Notes: generated from the sequence alone by a model not told the origin. 64,000 nt of DNA from Thauera sp. K11 (GCF_002354895.1 NZ_CP023439.1:806001-870000), one strand, 5' to 3'; positions 32,206 through 43,239 are shown, counted from the stretch's first letter. Numbers and translations: made by a program.

Positions 32206-32229
32206 CCGGCGCGGGAACTTTCGCGCCGG
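32206..32229 (+). repeat. hairpin after RDD gene
   Basis: CCGGCGCG pairs perfectly with CGCGCCGG across an 8-base loop, three bases after the RDD stop. No T-run follows, so its role as a terminator is doubtful. Confidence 0.45.
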
Positions 32230-32355
32230 ATCGCGGTTAGCATTGATGACGATGCCTTCACGATAGCGGTCGGAAACCGCGGCGATGCGCCGCCTGCCGG
32301 GCGCCGCCGCCCGGCGCCCGCGCAGACCGCGGGCGATCCATGACCGAGACCGCCA

Positions 32356-35097
32356 ATGACGGAACACGCTTCACCCCCGCCTTTCGCCGCGCCGGCCGGT
32401 TGCCACGCGCAGCCCGCCGACGCCGTCCTGCTCGCCCTGCAGACCTCGCATGAAGCCGGGATCGCCTCGGTCGAGGCCGCGCGCCGCCTCGACCTGTGCG
32501 GCGCCAACGCGCTGCCGCCGCCGCCGCGCAACGGTCCGCTGATACGCTTCCTGCTGCAGTTCCACAACGTGCTGATCTACGTCCTGCTGGCCGCCGGCGT
32601 GGTCACCTCCGTGCTCGGCCATGCGGTCGACTCCGCGGTGATCTTCGGCGTGGTCGTGATCAACGCGATCATCGGCTTCCTGCAGGAAGGCAAGGCCGAG
32701 CGCGCCCTCGACGCGATCCGCGACATGCTGTCGCCGCATGCCCACGTGCTGCGCGACGGCCGCCGCCAGGAGATCGCCGCCGATGCGCTGGTGCCGGGCG
32801 ACATCGTGTTCCTCGCCTCCGGCGACCGGGTGCCGGCCGACCTGCGGCTGCTCGACGTCCGCAGCCTGCGCATCGACGAGTCCGCGCTCACCGGCGAATC
32901 GCTCGGCGCGGACAAGTCGCTCTCGCCGGTGGCGGCCGACGCGGCGCTGGGCGATCGCACGTCGATGGCCTATTCGGGCACGCTGGTCAGCTACGGCCAG
33001 GGGATGGGGGTCGTGGTGGCGACGGGCTCGGCCACCGAGATCGGCCGCATCAGCACGCTGCTGGGGACGGTGGAAGGCATGAGTACGCCGCTGCTGCGCC
33101 AGGTGGCCGGATTCAGCCGGCTCCTCACCTGGGTCATCCTGGGCATCGCCGCGGCCGCGTTCGTCTTCGGCACGCAGTTCAGGGGCTACACGCACGGCGA
33201 CATGTTCCTCGCCGCGGTCGGGCTGGCGGTGGCGGCGATTCCCGAGGGGCTGCCCGCGATCATGACGATCACGCTCGCCATCGGCGTGCAGCGCATGGCG
33301 CGCCGGCACGCGATCATCCGCCGGCTGCCGGCGGTCGAGGCGCTGGGGTCGGTCACCGTGATCTGCTCGGACAAGACCGGCACCCTGACGCGCAACGAGA
33401 TGGCCGTGCAGCGCGTGATCTGCGCCGACGCGCAACTGCGCGTCTCCGGCGCCGGCTATGCGCCGCACGGCGGTTTCGAGTGCGGCTCGCATGCGATCAG
33501 CGCGGCCGAGGCGCCGCTGCTGGCCGACATCGGCCGCGCCTGCCTGCTGTGCAACGACGCCGAACTGAGCCTGCAGGGCAAGGAATGGCGCATCGTCGGC
33601 GATCCCACCGAGGGCGCGCTGACCGCCCTGGCGCTGAAGGCGGGCGCCGATCCGCGCCTGCTGCGCGAGGCCCTGCCGCGCGACGACGTGATCCCGTTCG
33701 AATCCGGACACCGCTTCATGGCCACCCTGCACCACGACGAGGCGGGCGATGCGTGCGTGATGCTGAAGGGCGCGCCCGAGCGTGTGCTGTCGCTGTGTTC
33801 CGCCAGCCGCAGGCTGGACGGCGCGCCGGCGCCGCTGGAGCCGGAGTCCTGGCAGCGGGCCGCGGAGCAGGCTGCCGGCGAGGGCATGCGCCTGCTGGCG
33901 GTCGCTGAGCGCCGCGAGGCGGGCCAGCGACGCGCGCTGAGCTTTGCTGCGGTGGAAGAGGGCGGCTTCACGCTGCTCGCGGTGCTGGGGATCACCGACC
34001 CGCCCCGCGCCGAGGCGGTGAAGGCGGTGGCCAACTGCATGGCCGCGGGCATCCAGGTGAAGATGATCACCGGCGACCATGCCGCCACGGCGCGCGCGAT
34101 CGGCGAGCAACTGGGGCTCTCGCGCGAGGTCAAGGTGCTGACGGGCGCCGAGATCGAGCGCATGGAAGACGCGCGGCTGGCCGAAGCGGTGGCGGAGACC
34201 GACATCTTCGCCAGGGCCAGCCCCGAGCACAAACTGCGCCTGGTCGAGGCGCTCCAGGCGCGCGGCGAGGTGGTGGCGATGACCGGCGACGGCGTCAACG
34301 ACGCGCCGGCGCTCAAGCGGGCGGACGTCGGCGTGGCGATGGGCCAGAAGGGCACCGAGGCGGCGAAGGAAGCGGCCGAGATGGTGCTGGCCGACGACAA
34401 CTTCGCCTCGGTGGCCGCCGCCGTCGAAGAGGGGCGCACGGTCTATGACAACCTGCGCAAGGCCATCGCCTACATCCTGCCGACCAACATCGGCCAGGCG
34501 GCGATGGTGTTCTGCGCGGTGCTGTTCGGCCTGACGATGCCGATCACGCCGGCGCAGATCCTGTGGGTGAACATGGTGACCGCGGTGACGCTGGCGCTGG
34601 CGCTCGCCTTCGAGCGGCCGGAGGCCGACATCATGGCGCGCCCGCCGCGCGACCCCGCCGAGCCGTTGCTCAACGGCCTGCTCGCCTGGCGCATCGTGTT
34701 CGTCGGCTTCCTGCTGGTCGCCGGCGGCATGGGCATGTTCCTGTGGGAGTCCGCGCGCGGCGCGACGCTCGAGGCCGCGCGCACGGCGGCGGTGAATGCG
34801 TTGCTCATCGGCGAGGTCTTCTACCTCTTCAACGTGCGCAACCTGTTCGGCTCGGTGCTCAGCCGCGACGGCTTCCTCGGCAACCGCTACGTGCTGCTGG
34901 CGATCCTGCTGCTGGCCGTGTGCCAGGCGCTGTTCACCTATCTTCCGGCCATGCAGCGGCTGTTCGGCACGCTGCCGCTGGGTGCCGACGAATGGCTGCG
35001 CATCCTCGCCTTCGGCATCCTGCTGCTCTTCGCCGTCGAGATCGAAAAGGCGGTCCTGCGGCGCATCTTCCCGCAGGGCGAGGCGCGCGCGCACTGA
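32356..35097 (+). CDS. cation-transporting P-type ATPase (PII, PacL/SERCA-like)
   Basis: This 913-residue ATPase pumps a cation across the inner membrane. It has an N-terminal cation-ATPase domain, the actuator motif ESALTGES, the M4 ion-site motif [10 protein letters not shown] (as in SERCA and Na/K-type pumps), the phosphorylation site DKTGTLT with Asp339, the hinge [18 protein letters not shown] and a C-terminal helix bundle. PEGLP points to calcium, manganese or sodium/potassium rather than heavy metals; the ion cannot be fixed from sequence reading. It stands alone, without a recognisable regulator. Confidence 0.92.
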   Translation: MTEHASPPPFAAPAGCHAQPADAVLLALQTSHEAGIASVEAARRLDLCGANALPPPPRNGPLIRFLLQFHNVLIYVLLAAGVVTSVLGHAVDSAVIFGVVVINAIIGFLQEGKAERALDAIRDMLSPHAHVLRDGRRQEIAADALVPGDIVFLASGDRVPADLRLLDVRSLRIDESALTGESLGADKSLSPVAADAALGDRTSMAYSGTLVSYGQGMGVVVATGSATEIGRISTLLGTVEGMSTPLLRQVAGFSRLLTWVILGIAAAAFVFGTQFRGYTHGDMFLAAVGLAVAAIPEGLPAIMTITLAIGVQRMARRHAIIRRLPAVEALGSVTVICSDKTGTLTRNEMAVQRVICADAQLRVSGAGYAPHGGFECGSHAISAAEAPLLADIGRACLLCNDAELSLQGKEWRIVGDPTEGALTALALKAGADPRLLREALPRDDVIPFESGHRFMATLHHDEAGDACVMLKGAPERVLSLCSASRRLDGAPAPLEPESWQRAAEQAAGEGMRLLAVAERREAGQRRALSFAAVEEGGFTLLAVLGITDPPRAEAVKAVANCMAAGIQVKMITGDHAATARAIGEQLGLSREVKVLTGAEIERMEDARLAEAVAETDIFARASPEHKLRLVEALQARGEVVAMTGDGVNDAPALKRADVGVAMGQKGTEAAKEAAEMVLADDNFASVAAAVEEGRTVYDNLRKAIAYILPTNIGQAAMVFCAVLFGLTMPITPAQILWVNMVTAVTLALALAFERPEADIMARPPRDPAEPLLNGLLAWRIVFVGFLLVAGGMGMFLWESARGATLEAARTAAVNALLIGEVFYLFNVRNLFGSVLSRDGFLGNRYVLLAILLLAVCQALFTYLPAMQRLFGTLPLGADEWLRILAFGILLLFAVEIEKAVLRRIFPQGEARAH

Positions 35098-35351
35098 TCC
35101 CGCCGGCAGGCCGATGACAGAGGGCCCATGACCCGGCTGCGCACCATTCCCGCGGCAACCGATCTGTCCGCCGTCGCCCGCCATGCCGCCATGCCGGCGA
35201 CGTGCTGGTGGCCGACCGTGCGGCCGGCCGAGCCGCGCATCGGCGCCGCGCGCCCTTCGCCCGTTCCGCCGCCGGCCGCGCTGTGCGAAGCGGGCGCCGC
35301 GGCGTACACTCGCCCCTTGCCCGCCCGCGACGGCGGACGATGGAGAAAAGA

Positions 35352-38027
35352 ATGAAGACCGAACACGCCCCGACCATACGTCGCGCCGACTACCAGCCGC
35401 TGGCCTGGACCGTCGAGCGCATCGACCTGCATTTCAGCCTCGACCCCGACGCCACGCTGGTGAAGAGCCGCATGGTCTGCGTGCGCAATCCCGCTGCGGA
35501 AGAAGGGCCGATCCGCCTGTGGGGCGAGGCGCTGGAGCGGCTTTCGCTGCTCGTGGAAGGTGCCGGGCCGGCGGCCGGCACGGTGCGCGAGGCCGATGGC
35601 GTGCTCGAGATCGACGCCGGCGGCGAGCGTGCGGTGGTGGAAGTCACCACCCGCATCGATCCGCGCGCCAACACCACGCTGTCGGGCCTCTACCTGTCGA
35701 ACGGCGGCTTCTTCACCCAATGCGAGGCCGAAGGCTTTCGCCGCATCACCTACTTCCCCGACCGCCCGGACGTGATGGCGCGCTACACCGTCACGCTCGA
35801 GGCCGACCGTGCCGCCTGCCCGGTGCTGCTGTCGAACGGCAACCTGCTCGAAGAGGGCGACCTGCCCGGCGGGCGGCACTACGCGCGCTGGGAAGATCCG
35901 TTTCCCAAGCCCTCCTACCTGTTCGCGCTGGTCGCGGCGAAGCTCGTGGCGCTGGAACGGACGGTGGCCACCGCGTCCGGCCGCGAGGTGCTGCTGCAGG
36001 TCTGGGTGGAAGAAGGCAACCTCGACCGCAGCGAGCATGCGATGGAATCGCTGATCCACTCGATGCGCTGGGACGAGGAGACCTTCGGCCTCGAACTGGA
36101 CCTCGACCGCTTCATGATCGTCGCGGTGGGCGACTTCAACATGGGAGCGATGGAGAACAAGGGCCTCAACATCTTCAACACCAAGTTCGTCCTCGCCAAG
36201 CCCGACACCGCCACCGACGTCGACTACGAGAACATCGAGAGCGTGGTCGCGCACGAATACTTCCACAACTGGACCGGCAACCGCGTCACCTGCCGCGACT
36301 GGTTCCAGCTCACGCTGAAGGAAGGGCTCACCGTCTTCCGCGACCAGCAGTTTTCCGCCGACATGCTGGCGCGCGCCGCCGGCCCCGAAGGCGCGGTCTC
36401 GGCGCGGGCAGTCAAGCGCATCGACGACGTGCGCGTGCTGCGCGCCGCGCAGTTCGCCGAGGACGCCGGGCCGATGGCGCACCCCATCCGCCCGGACAGC
36501 TACCGGGAGATCAACAACTTCTACACCGCCACGGTGTACGAGAAGGGCGCCGAGGTCATCCGCATGCTGCACACGCTGCTGGGGACGGAGGGTTTCCGCA
36601 ACGGCATGGACCTGTATTTCAGCTACCACGACGGCCAAGCAGTGACCTGCGACGACTTCGTCGAGGCGATGGCGGAGGCCAACGGCGTGGATCTCGACCA
36701 GTTCATGCGCTGGTACGAACAGGCCGGCACGCCGCGGGTGAAGGCGAGCGGCGCGTGGGATGCCGCTTCCGGCACCTATGCGCTCACGCTGGCGCAGCAC
36801 ACGCCGCCCACGCCGGGGCAGCCGGAAAAGCAGCCGCTGGTCATCCCGGTGGCCGTCGGCCTCATCGGGCCGGACGGCCGCGACCGTCCGCTGAGGCTGG
36901 AAGGCGAATCCCAACCCGGCGCCACCACGCGGGTACTGGCGCTGACCGCGGCCGGACAGACCTTCCGCTTCGTCGGCCTGGATGCCGAGCCCGTGCCTTC
37001 GCTGCTGCGCGGCTTCTCGGCGCCGGTCGTCCTCGAACTGGACGAGACCGACGAGCGCCTCGCCTTCCGCATGGCGCACGACGCCGATCCGTTCAACCGC
37101 TGGGACGCGGCGCAGCGCTATGCCGAGCGCGTGATCCTCGCGCTCGCGGGCGGACAGGCGAGCGCGGTGCCGCAGGCTTTCGTCGCCGCCTTCCGCGCGC
37201 TGCTGAACGATGCCGCGCTCGATCCGGCGTTCCGCGCCCAGGCGGCCGCGCTGCCCGCCGAGGCGTACCTGCTGGAGCGCATGTCGCCGGCCGACCCGGC
37301 CGCGTTGCGTGCCGCGCTGATCGCGACGATGCGCACGCTCGGCGGCGCACTGGCCGACGACTGGCTGGCCCTGATCGACGCGATGCGGGTGGACGGCGCC
37401 TACCGCTATCACCCCGGCGATGCCGGCCGGCGTGCGCTCGGCAACCTCGCCCTGCGCTACCTCGCCGCCGCCGGCGATGCGCGCGGGCTGGCCGCGGCGA
37501 GCACGCGCTTCGAGTCGGCGACCGACATGACCGAGCGCTTCGGCGCGCTCGCCGCCCTGGTGCAGAGCACCAGCCCGGCGCGCGAGGCGGCGTTGGCCGC
37601 CTTCCATGAACGCTATCGCGACGATGCGCTGGTGCTCGACAAGTGGTTCGCGCTGCAGGCCGGCGCCTGGCGCTGGGACGATGCGGTGGCACCGACGCTG
37701 GAGCGGGTGCGGGCGCTGATGGCGGACGCCGCTTTCAGCCTGTCGAATCCGAACAAGGTGTATGCGCTGCTCGGCACCTTCTTCCGCGCCAACGCCGCCG
37801 AGTTCCATGCCGCCGACGGCAGCGGCCATGCGTTCTGGGCGGAGCAGGTCGTCGCGCTCGATGCGAAGAACCCGCAGGTTGCGGCGCGCATGGCGCGCGC
37901 GCTGGAAAACTGGTGCCGCTACGCGCCGGCCCTGCAGTCCAGCATCCGCCCGCAGCTCGAACGCGTGCTCGCGGCGCCCGGCCTGTCGTCCGACGTGCAG
38001 GAGATCGTGGGCAAGGCCCTCGCCTGA
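35352..38027 (+). CDS. pepN: aminopeptidase N
   Basis: PepN is the main cytosolic M1 zinc aminopeptidase. The 891-residue protein has the substrate-binding exopeptidase motif GAMEN at 265-269 and the zinc site His301-Glu302-x-x-His305 with Glu324 as third ligand (LTLKEGLTVF), plus the C-terminal superhelical domain. GGAGAAAAG directly upstream supports this ATG over one 12 bases earlier. It is monocistronic and ends at a hairpin embedded in the convergent XRE gene. Confidence 0.97.
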   Translation: MKTEHAPTIRRADYQPLAWTVERIDLHFSLDPDATLVKSRMVCVRNPAAEEGPIRLWGEALERLSLLVEGAGPAAGTVREADGVLEIDAGGERAVVEVTTRIDPRANTTLSGLYLSNGGFFTQCEAEGFRRITYFPDRPDVMARYTVTLEADRAACPVLLSNGNLLEEGDLPGGRHYARWEDPFPKPSYLFALVAAKLVALERTVATASGREVLLQVWVEEGNLDRSEHAMESLIHSMRWDEETFGLELDLDRFMIVAVGDFNMGAMENKGLNIFNTKFVLAKPDTATDVDYENIESVVAHEYFHNWTGNRVTCRDWFQLTLKEGLTVFRDQQFSADMLARAAGPEGAVSARAVKRIDDVRVLRAAQFAEDAGPMAHPIRPDSYREINNFYTATVYEKGAEVIRMLHTLLGTEGFRNGMDLYFSYHDGQAVTCDDFVEAMAEANGVDLDQFMRWYEQAGTPRVKASGAWDAASGTYALTLAQHTPPTPGQPEKQPLVIPVAVGLIGPDGRDRPLRLEGESQPGATTRVLALTAAGQTFRFVGLDAEPVPSLLRGFSAPVVLELDETDERLAFRMAHDADPFNRWDAAQRYAERVILALAGGQASAVPQAFVAAFRALLNDAALDPAFRAQAAALPAEAYLLERMSPADPAALRAALIATMRTLGGALADDWLALIDAMRVDGAYRYHPGDAGRRALGNLALRYLAAAGDARGLAAASTRFESATDMTERFGALAALVQSTSPAREAALAAFHERYRDDALVLDKWFALQAGAWRWDDAVAPTLERVRALMADAAFSLSNPNKVYALLGTFFRANAAEFHAADGSGHAFWAEQVVALDAKNPQVAARMARALENWCRYAPALQSSIRPQLERVLAAPGLSSDVQEIVGKALA

Positions 38028-38086
38028 CCTCTCCGCGTCCGCGCCGGCGCGTGGGCTGTGCAAAAGAAAAACGCCGGGATTCCGAC

Positions 38087-38116
38087 AATGCCGTTCAGCT
38101 AGCGCTGAACGGCATT
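38087..38116 (+). terminator. pepN terminator overlapping the XRE gene end
   Basis: AATGCCGTTCAGC pairs perfectly with GCTGAACGGCATT across a 4-base loop and is followed by TTCATTTTC. The right arm and tail are the last codons of the convergent XRE gene, so the hairpin serves as terminator and coding DNA at once. Confidence 0.82.
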
Positions 38117-38401
38117 TTCATTTTCCTCGCCCGGAAGGAGCGCATCGGCTGCCGGTGGCCTGAGCAGCGTCCATGCCTGCACTTCAAGAGCCCGGGCGAT
38201 GGCCTCGATGTTCGACAACGAGACGTTCCATCGCGACCGCTCCACGGCGGACACGTAGGTCCTGTCCAGCCCGCACTCCAGCGCCAGGGCCTCTTGCGAC
38301 CAGCCCTTCCGGACTCTCAGCAGCCGCACGTTGAAGGCCAGCACCCCACGGAGATCGTCAGGGGCAGGCAACTCCGTAGGGGGCTTGGGCTTGGCAGACA
38401 T
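38099..38401 (-). CDS. XRE-family transcriptional regulator
   Basis: This 100-residue protein has one helix-turn-helix domain of the Cro/CI type at about 20-80: LRVRKGWSQEALALECGLDRTYVSAVERS is the two-helix motif followed by NVSLSNIEAIARALEV. No dimerisation or toxin domain is seen. It is divergent from the outer-membrane protein gene, 117 bp away, and may control it and itself. The gene and its neighbour have a more mixed codon usage than the surroundings, which may mean recent arrival. Confidence 0.9.
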   Translation of the reverse strand: MSAKPKPPTELPAPDDLRGVLAFNVRLLRVRKGWSQEALALECGLDRTYVSAVERSRWNVSLSNIEAIARALEVQAWTLLRPPAADALLPGEENENAVQR

Positions 38402-38518
38402 GCCACGAAGCTATCTTTGTGATAACTTTGCATCTACGGATTTTGCTTCACATATGAGGCAGGCCGTGGGAGCATGCGCCGCATGAGCCCGACAATCTTC
38501 AATCAAAGAAAATCCGGA
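38402..38518. promoter_or_regulatory. divergent control region of XRE and OMP genes
   Basis: This short AT-richer region separates the divergent genes. It contains a small dyad TATC-TTTGT-GATA at 38412-38424 near the XRE start and AT-rich stretches around 38430-38455 that could hold the promoters. No precise -35/-10 assignment is offered. Confidence 0.35.
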
Positions 38519-39130
38519 ATGAAAGCCATCCAATCCATTGTTGCCGCCCTGATCCTTGCCGCCGGCGCCGCCCATGCCCAGGACAGCGGTTTCTACCTCC
38601 GCGGTGCCATCGGCCAGGCCCACACCACGCTGGACACCTCCAATACTGTCCATGCCACCTACATCACCGGCGAGTCCGTGAACAAGCCCGGTCTTGAAAT
38701 CGGCGGGGGTTATCGTTTCAACCGCCACGTCGGCGCGGAACTGTCCTATGTGGATTTCGGCAAACCGCACTACGACCTGACCCGCCGCACCACCGGCGAA
38801 ACCAGCGTCCTGTACGTGAAGAACAGGGGCTTGGTGACGGCGGTGCGCGGTTTCTATCCCGTCGGTGAGAATTTCACGCTCACCGGCCGGATCGGAGCCA
38901 TCTTCGTCCGCACCTCGCTGGATCGCCAGTCCGTTCATCCCGACAGCGCCTACACGGGCAGGGACAAGCAGACTCATGCCACCTTTGGCATTGGCGGCAT
39001 GTACAAGCTGATCGACAGGCTCAGCTTGGTCGCCGACATCAACTGGTATCCGAAGATCACCAAGACCAACGACAATGCCACCGACACCAATGCGCGCATG
39101 GCGTCGGTCGGCCTTCAGTACGACTTCTGA
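38519..39130 (+). CDS. outer-membrane beta-barrel protein
   Basis: A 203-residue protein with a signal peptide (MKAIQSIVAALILAAGAAHA, cleavage before QDSGFY) and alternating beta strands ending in the C-terminal aromatic GLQYDF, the signal for BAM-dependent insertion. It belongs to the broad OmpA-barrel/OmpW-like eight-strand group (GAELSYVDFGKPHYDL, FGIGGMYKLIDRLSLVADINWY). No peptidoglycan-binding domain follows. The ATG was chosen by the signal peptide; an upstream in-frame start adds 15 residues without purpose. Its ligand is unknown. Confidence 0.85.
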   Translation: MKAIQSIVAALILAAGAAHAQDSGFYLRGAIGQAHTTLDTSNTVHATYITGESVNKPGLEIGGGYRFNRHVGAELSYVDFGKPHYDLTRRTTGETSVLYVKNRGLVTAVRGFYPVGENFTLTGRIGAIFVRTSLDRQSVHPDSAYTGRDKQTHATFGIGGMYKLIDRLSLVADINWYPKITKTNDNATDTNARMASVGLQYDF

Positions 39131-39143
39131 CCAGCACGGAGAA

Positions 39144-39159
39144 GGCCGTCGGGACGGCC
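39144..39159 (+). terminator. weak hairpin after OMP gene
   Basis: GGCCGTC pairs with GACGGCC across two bases, 14 bases after the OMP stop, followed by GTTGCCGTCTT. The tail is only partly T-rich, so termination is uncertain. Confidence 0.4.
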
Positions 39160-39269
39160 GTTGCCGTCTTCCCGGATCGGGATCGGTCGACGCGCTGGCG
39201 GATTCAGGCTGTCCCCCCCTTGCGGGGGCACATTACTCGAGGTGAATGCAATGAAATGCCGTCTTGCCC

Positions 39270-39608
39270 ATGTCGGAGTGCGAATACGTTTTCATTCTCG
39301 GCATGGACATCATGGACCGCTATCTCGCCTTTTTTGCCGCCCACATCGATCCCGCCTTCCGCGAGGACACCAATACGAGGATCGGTAACACCCTGATCGC
39401 GCTGGCATACCCCGACGTGATCCTGATCGGGCCGCCGCCGTTCTTTCGCAATGCCGTCGTGGACGTGAGGAAAGAGGGGCTCGAGATCGAGCCGGACGAA
39501 TACCCGCTCTACCGCTTCCTCGACGAGAACCCCGAGATTTGCGAAAGGCTCGTCCGGGATCATGAAGAGCTGGGGCGTTTCTTCGCCCGTTGGAATCGCC
39601 AGGCATAG
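39270..39608 (+). CDS. unknown 112-residue protein
   Basis: I do not recognise this protein. It is acidic and apparently soluble, with a hydrophobic stretch IGNTLIALAYPDVILIGPPPFF and a charged C-terminal half (FLDENPEICERLVRDHEELGRFFARW). Three in-frame starts are possible (a TTG six bases earlier, this ATG, and an ATG giving MDIMDRYLAFF 33 bases on); none has a clear ribosome site. It ends before a strong terminator and lies in the small XRE/OMP island. Confidence 0.6.
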   Translation: MSECEYVFILGMDIMDRYLAFFAAHIDPAFREDTNTRIGNTLIALAYPDVILIGPPPFFRNAVVDVRKEGLEIEPDEYPLYRFLDENPEICERLVRDHEELGRFFARWNRQA

Positions 39609-39703
39609 AAAAGTAGCCTCGGGGGCGGAGCTCGGGTTGCCGAGCCCGGCGTCGATACTCGACAACCCCGTGCGCAGACGGCTTCTGCCGATATGGAAAA
39701 AAG

Positions 39704-39724
39704 ACGGGGGCGCAACGCCCCCGT
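39704..39724 (+). terminator. intrinsic terminator
   Basis: ACGGGGGCG pairs with CGCCCCCGT over a CAA loop, followed by TTCGTCTT; the preceding bases are A-rich, so the minus strand also has a T-run. It ends the unknown gene and probably the convergent CBS gene. Confidence 0.85.
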
Positions 39725-39835
39725 TTCGTCTTACCTCTGCCAGAACGCATGCCGTCGGTTCCCTCGGCGAAGAGCCTGGCTGAGCGGCATTGCCGGCATC
39801 CCGGCACGTCTTCCGGGCCACGCGGCCCGCGGCGT

Positions 39836-40282
39836 TCAGTTCGTCGCCAGATCCCCGGAAATGTAGCTCGAGAGCTGGCGGATCGTTGCTTCCTGCTGGC
39901 TCACGATGGACTTCACCATGTCGCCGATGGTGACGATGCCGACGATGCGACCGTGGTCCACCACCGGCAGGTGGCGGAAGCGGTTTTCGGTCATCGTGCG
40001 CATCACTTCGTCGACCGTGCTCGAGGGCGATACGGTGCACGGGTTCGGCGTCATCAGTTCCCCGATCCGCACGTCCTTGGAGACCAGCCCCTTCAGGACC
40101 ACCTTCCGGGCATAGTCGCGCTCGGTGAAGATGCCGAGCAGATGGTCGTTTTCGGTCACGATGACCGAGCCGATGTCGAACTCCGCCATCAGAGACAGCG
40201 CGGCGAACACCGTGTCCTCGGGACGCACCGAGATGGTCTTGTTGCCCTTCTGATCGAGAATCTGTTTGACCGTGGTCGTCAT
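39836..40282 (-). CDS. CBS-domain pair protein
   Basis: This 148-residue cytoplasmic protein consists almost entirely of two CBS domains (about 10-65 and 75-130), modules that bind adenosyl nucleotides to sense energy state. Segments such as SVRPEDTVFAALSLMAEFDIGSVIV and LPVVDHGRIVGIVTIGDMVK are typical. Stand-alone CBS pairs regulate unknown partners. The ATG giving MTTTVKQILDQKG was chosen; the open frame upstream has no better start. It is separated from panC by 130 bp. Confidence 0.93.
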   Translation of the reverse strand: MTTTVKQILDQKGNKTISVRPEDTVFAALSLMAEFDIGSVIVTENDHLLGIFTERDYARKVVLKGLVSKDVRIGELMTPNPCTVSPSSTVDEVMRTMTENRFRHLPVVDHGRIVGIVTIGDMVKSIVSQQEATIRQLSSYISGDLATN

Positions 40283-40412
40283 TGTTTCCACTTCCTCCGC
40301 TTTGTTGTCGCTGGCGCCGCGCATCGTTGTGCACGTACCTACAGCATAGATTGGAACGCCTCGCGATGCCACGCCGGCAGGGGCGGAGCGCGGCGAACGC
40401 ATGCGTCCGGGC

Positions 40413-41291
<879 letters not shown>

Positions 41292-42107
41292 TCAGTAGCA
41301 GTGTTCGGCGGCGGGGAAGCTGCCGTCCTTCACCGCGGCGACGTAGCGCGACACCGCGTCCTCGACGCCGGCGGCGCCGTCCATGAAGTTGCGCACGAAG
41401 CGCGCCGTCCTGCCGGGGAACACGCCCAGCATGTCGTGCAGGACCAGCACCTGGCCGTCGCAATCGGGGCCCGCGCCGATGCCTATCGTGGCCATCGACG
41501 CCAGGCTGGCGGTGACGTCCTTCGCCACCGTGGCCGGAACCATTTCCATGACCATCAGCGCGGCGCCGGCCTGTTCCAGCGCGAGCGCGTCGGCCCGCAG
41601 GCGGGCGGCGCCTTCCTCACCGCGACCCTGCACCCGGTAGCCGCCCAGCTGGTGCACCGACTGCGGCGTCAGGCCGATGTGGGCGCATACCGGCACGCCG
41701 CGCTCGACCAGGAAGCGGATGGTGTCGGCCATGAATTCGCCGCCTTCCAGCTTCACCATCTGGGCGCCCGCGGCCATCAGGCGCGCGGCGCTGCGCATGG
41801 CCTGCTCGCGGTTCTCGTGGTAGCTGCCGAAGGGCATGTCGGTGATCACGAAGGCGCGGCCGTCGGCGCGGGCGACGCACTCTGTGTGGTAGGCCATGTG
41901 CTCCAGGGTCACGGGCAGGGTGGATTTCTGCCCCTGCAAGACGTTGCCCAGCGAGTCGCCGACCAGTACCGCGTCGACGCCGGCCCGTCCGCACAGCGCG
42001 GCGAAACTGCGGTCATAGGCGGTGAGCATGGCGATCTTGCGGCCTTCGGCGCGCATCTTGCCCAGCTCGAAAAGCGTGACCGGTTTCTGATCCTGCAGGT
42101 AGCTCAT
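41292..42107 (-). CDS. panB: 3-methyl-2-oxobutanoate hydroxymethyltransferase
   Basis: PanB transfers a hydroxymethyl group from methylene-tetrahydrofolate to 2-oxoisovalerate, the first step to pantothenate; the substrate comes from the ilv pathway also encoded here. The 271-residue TIM barrel has [16 protein letters not shown] with the Mg ligands and [28 protein letters not shown]-like CAGGAGGAC precedes the ATG. It follows a deoxynucleoside kinase gene by 93 bp. Confidence 0.97.
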   Translation of the reverse strand: MSYLQDQKPVTLFELGKMRAEGRKIAMLTAYDRSFAALCGRAGVDAVLVGDSLGNVLQGQKSTLPVTLEHMAYHTECVARADGRAFVITDMPFGSYHENREQAMRSAARLMAAGAQMVKLEGGEFMADTIRFLVERGVPVCAHIGLTPQSVHQLGGYRVQGRGEEGAARLRADALALEQAGAALMVMEMVPATVAKDVTASLASMATIGIGAGPDCDGQVLVLHDMLGVFPGRTARFVRNFMDGAAGVEDAVSRYVAAVKDGSFPAAEHCY

Positions 42108-42200
42108 GGAGTCCTCCTGATAGGGAGGCCGGAGTTTTCACCAAAGAACTGCATTGCACAAGGGGTTCCGGCGCGCCGGTGCCCGCCCCGGGTCCGGGGA

Positions 42201-42842
42201 TCAGCCGGCGTAGCCGAAGAATTCGCGGTAGCCGCGCATGTCGCGCAGGCGTTCGACGAGCAGTTCGAAGTCTTCGTCCTTGTCGACCGGATTGAGCACC
42301 CCGGCATCGACGACGAACAGCGGCGCGGCGTCGTACTGGTAGAAGAAGCGGGCGTAGCGCTCGGCGACGCGCTCGAGGTAGGTTTCGGTGATGCGCCGTT
42401 CGGCGTCGTTGCCGCGGCGCCGGATGCGCTCCATCAGCGTGTCGGGTTTGGCCTGCAGGTAGATCACGAGGTCGGGACTGGGCGGCGCGGCCGGACGCAG
42501 GCTGTCGAAGATGCGCTGGTAGAGCGCGAACTCGTCGTCGCTGAGATTGAGGCCGGCGAAGAGCGTGTCCTTTTCCAGGATGAAGTCCGACACCACGCGC
42601 CGCTCGCCGGTGAGTTCGCCGAGCTGGGCGACGACCTGGTCGATGCGCTGGAAGAAGAACGACAGCTCGGTGGCCATCGCCCAGCGCTCGGGGTTCTGGT
42701 AGAAGCGGGCGAGGAAGGGGTTGCTTTCGGCCTGCTCGAACAGGCTTTCCGCGGACAGGCGTTCGGCGAGGCGCTTGGCGAGCGATGTCTTGCCGGCTCC
42801 GATCGGGCCTTCGACGACGATGTACCGCGCTTTGTCGAGCAT
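42201..42842 (-). CDS. deoxynucleoside kinase family protein
   Basis: This 213-residue P-loop kinase belongs to the deoxyadenosine/deoxyguanosine/thymidine kinase-2 group that phosphorylates deoxynucleosides. It has the P-loop VVEGPIGAGKTSLAKRLAE, the LID-like region RIRRRGNDAERRI and DLVIYLQAKPDTLMERI. The family commonly stands upstream of panB in beta- and gammaproteobacteria; the metabolic reason is unclear. The ATG giving MLDKARYIVVEG fits the family length. The substrate base cannot be told. Confidence 0.92.
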   Translation of the reverse strand: MLDKARYIVVEGPIGAGKTSLAKRLAERLSAESLFEQAESNPFLARFYQNPERWAMATELSFFFQRIDQVVAQLGELTGERRVVSDFILEKDTLFAGLNLSDDEFALYQRIFDSLRPAAPPSPDLVIYLQAKPDTLMERIRRRGNDAERRITETYLERVAERYARFFYQYDAAPLFVVDAGVLNPVDKDEDFELLVERLRDMRGYREFFGYAG

Positions 42843-42858
42843 TGCGGGCGCCCTTGCC

Positions 42859-43239
42859 TCAGTTGCGGAACATGAAATAGACCGCGCCAAGCATACACAA
42901 GCCGGCCCAGAGATAGTCAAGCTTGAGCGGCTGCTTCATGTACAGCACGGCGAAGGGCACGAAGACCAGCAAGGTGATGACTTCCTGCATGATCTTCAGT
43001 TGCCCGAGGTTCAGCGCGGTGGCGCCGATGCGGTTGGCGGGCACCTGCAGCAGGTATTCGAACAGGGCGATCGACCAGCTCGCCAGGGCGGCGACGTACC
43101 AGGCCCTGCCCTGCATGTTCTTCAGGTGGCCGTACCAGGCGAAGGTCATGAACACGTTCGAGGCGGTCAGCAGCAGCGCGGTCTGCAGCCAGGCGGGGGC
43201 GGCGAGCAGCGGGGTGGCGGATTGCGGCCAGGCGGGCAT
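42859..43239 (-). CDS. DMT-type small membrane protein (DUF486)
   Basis: This 126-residue inner-membrane protein has four helices and the DUF486 pattern (SNVFMTFAWYGHLKN, FEYLLQVPANRIGATALNLGQLKIMQEVITL). It resembles half of a drug/metabolite transporter and probably dimerises. The substrate is unknown. It sits 16 bp before the deoxynucleoside kinase gene, so it is in the same transcript. Confidence 0.9.
   Translation of the reverse strand: MPAWPQSATPLLAAPAWLQTALLLTASNVFMTFAWYGHLKNMQGRAWYVAALASWSIALFEYLLQVPANRIGATALNLGQLKIMQEVITLLVFVPFAVLYMKQPLKLDYLWAGLCMLGAVYFMFRN

Noticed and set aside
35128..35355. 75-codon ORF between the P-type ATPase and pepN
   Set aside because: No ribosome site, Ala/Pro/Arg-rich, and overlaps the pepN start region; no support beyond being open.
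34938..38063. 1041-codon open frame antisense to pepN
   Set aside because: Mirror frame of pepN without any motif.
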